Source of the DNA: Hyphomicrobiales bacterium
GTDB lineage: Bacteria; Pseudomonadota; Alphaproteobacteria; Rhizobiales; Rhizobiaceae
NCBI GenBank assembly: GCA_900471525.1
Contig: UCEZ01000015.1
Coordinates: forward strand, 1 to 64,000
Direction: 5' to 3'
DNA: 64,000 bases
The translations under genes and the position numbers were made by a program. This document shows positions 63,345-64,000 of the stretch, one piece after another. Under the pieces are notes generated by a model that was not told the DNA's origin, did not search any database, and saw only the letters and a program-made list of their open reading frames with translations. Position 1 is the first letter of the stretch. The number at the start of each line of letters is the position of its first letter.

Positions 63345-64000
63345 TTAGTGGCCCCCGCCTCCGCCACCCGTCGGCGCTGCTTGCGGCTTCTTGATCAGGA
63401 AGGCGCAGAAGACCAGAGCGCCGAACAGGGCGGTGAGGATCAGGAAGACATCGATGAACGACATGATGATCGCCTGCTGCGTCACCATGCCCGACAGCTT
63501 CTGGATCGCGATCGTCGCGCCATCGAGACCGTGCGAATTGTACTTGGCGATCATGTTGTTCATCTGGTCCATGGCTTCGGGATTGCCCCATTGGACATGT
63601 TCCTGCAGCCGGGCGTAATGCTCCTCCTGGCGCTGCGTCAGAATGGTGTTGATCGCAGCGAGACCGACGGCGCCGCCGAGATTACGCGTCAGGTTGAAGA
63701 GGCCGGAAGCGCCACGGACACGTTCCGGCGACAAAGTACCGAGCGCGACGTTGTTGATCGGCACCATGCACATCATCAGTCCGAAACCGCGCAGGATCTG
63801 CGGCACGAGCAGTTCGTAAAAATCCCAGTCGGCCGTGAGCGAACTCATCATCCAGGTACCGGCGGCAAAGCTTGAAAAGCCGATGGCCATCATGATGCGC
63901 GGGTCGAGCTTGGTCGATACCTTGCCGGCGATGGGCGCGGTGCAGAACATCGCAAGGCCCGAGACGAACATCGTCTCGCCGATCATCAGCGAATCATAGC
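63345..64000 (-). CDS. MFS exporter of the DHA2 (EmrB/QacA) family, C-terminal part
   Basis: The reading frame is open at the right edge of the window, so at least 218 C-terminal residues are seen and the N-terminus is missing. About six hydrophobic helices, including GFGLMMCMVPINNVALGTLSPERVRGASGLFNLTRNLGGAVGLA across residues that match EmrB helices 11-13, place it among 14-TM drug/proton antiporters. The long polar loop RQEEHYARLQEHVQWG is typical. It ends with a His/Gly tail (PTGGGGGGH). An EmrA-type partner may lie outside the window. Confidence 0.88.
   Translation of the reverse strand, partial: YDSLMIGETMFVSGLAMFCTAPIAGKVSTKLDPRIMMAIGFSSFAAGTWMMSSLTADWDFYELLVPQILRGFGLMMCMVPINNVALGTLSPERVRGASGLFNLTRNLGGAVGLAAINTILTQRQEEHYARLQEHVQWGNPEAMDQMNNMIAKYNSHGLDGATIAIQKLSGMVTQQAIIMSFIDVFLILTALFGALVFCAFLIKKPQAAPTGGGGGGH

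Overview
The window is a gene-dense chromosomal segment from an alphaproteobacterium, most likely a member of the Rhizobiaceae (Rhizobium, Agrobacterium, Ensifer and relatives). This rests on the soxBDAG sarcosine oxidase order, the three-gene pntAA-pntAB-pntB transhydrogenase with a small aa3-oxidase subunit IV-like gene upstream, an alanine-racemase-fold ornithine decarboxylase behind a long leader, a CtrA-type box, and two RIME-like intergenic elements. I count 60 protein-coding genes, one of them cut by the right edge. I see no rRNA, tRNA, CRISPR array, insertion sequence or prophage.

Layout. 1-3.8 kb: glycogen debranching enzyme, a MaoC hydratase and a DUF2332 protein. 3.8-9.0 kb: the soxBDAG operon on the minus strand. 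9.4-12 kb: ribosomal protein S21, a TPR lipoprotein and a membrane diguanylate cyclase. 12.2-15.6 kb: the pnt operon. 15.9-19.1 kb: a FeeM/AHL-synthase-like acyltransferase with a CtrA box upstream, and a GGDEF-EAL protein. 19.6-25.2 kb: glutamine amidotransferase, hydroxyacid dehydrogenase with a LacI regulator, a MarR regulator facing a creatininase-family gene, and an RTX protein. 25.4-28.2 kb: a COG0523 metal chaperone and a WD40 protein with a foreign-looking gene stitched between them. 28.2-38 kb: small enzymes, ornithine decarboxylase with its leader, a DUF1007/NicO nickel-cobalt exporter pair, and KDPG aldolase. 38.2-41.8 kb: a CYTH-CHAD pair, a YafY-type regulator with a VOC protein, and TrhO. 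41.8-48 kb: a CHASE4-GGDEF-EAL protein, FMN reductase, a GH1 glucosidase, and a MarR regulator facing a TetX-like monooxygenase. 48-55.5 kb: a LacI-controlled sugar uptake and catabolic block. 55.6-57.9 kb: a globin-coupled chemoreceptor and a GFA protein. 58-62 kb: xylA, xylB and a LacI regulator. 62-64 kb: a metallophosphoesterase and the end of a DHA2-family exporter.

Themes. Much of the window is sugar and one-carbon catabolism under local LacI, MarR or YafY control, and several regulators have clear palindromic candidate operators beside them. Three genes encode c-di-GMP enzymes, and metal handling appears twice (COG0523 and NicO, both with His-rich stretches). No single large novel system is obvious. 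The most interesting points are a 23-bp palindrome shared by a YafY regulator and its VOC neighbour, a perfect 20-bp palindrome between a MarR regulator and a TetX-like gene, a CtrA box upstream of an orphan acyl-amino-acid/AHL-type synthase, the ornithine decarboxylase leader with a tiny ORF overlapping the start codon, a possible Imm45-like gene inside the COG0523-WD40 operon, and a hairpin that seems to serve as terminator for one gene and cover the ribosome-binding site of the next.
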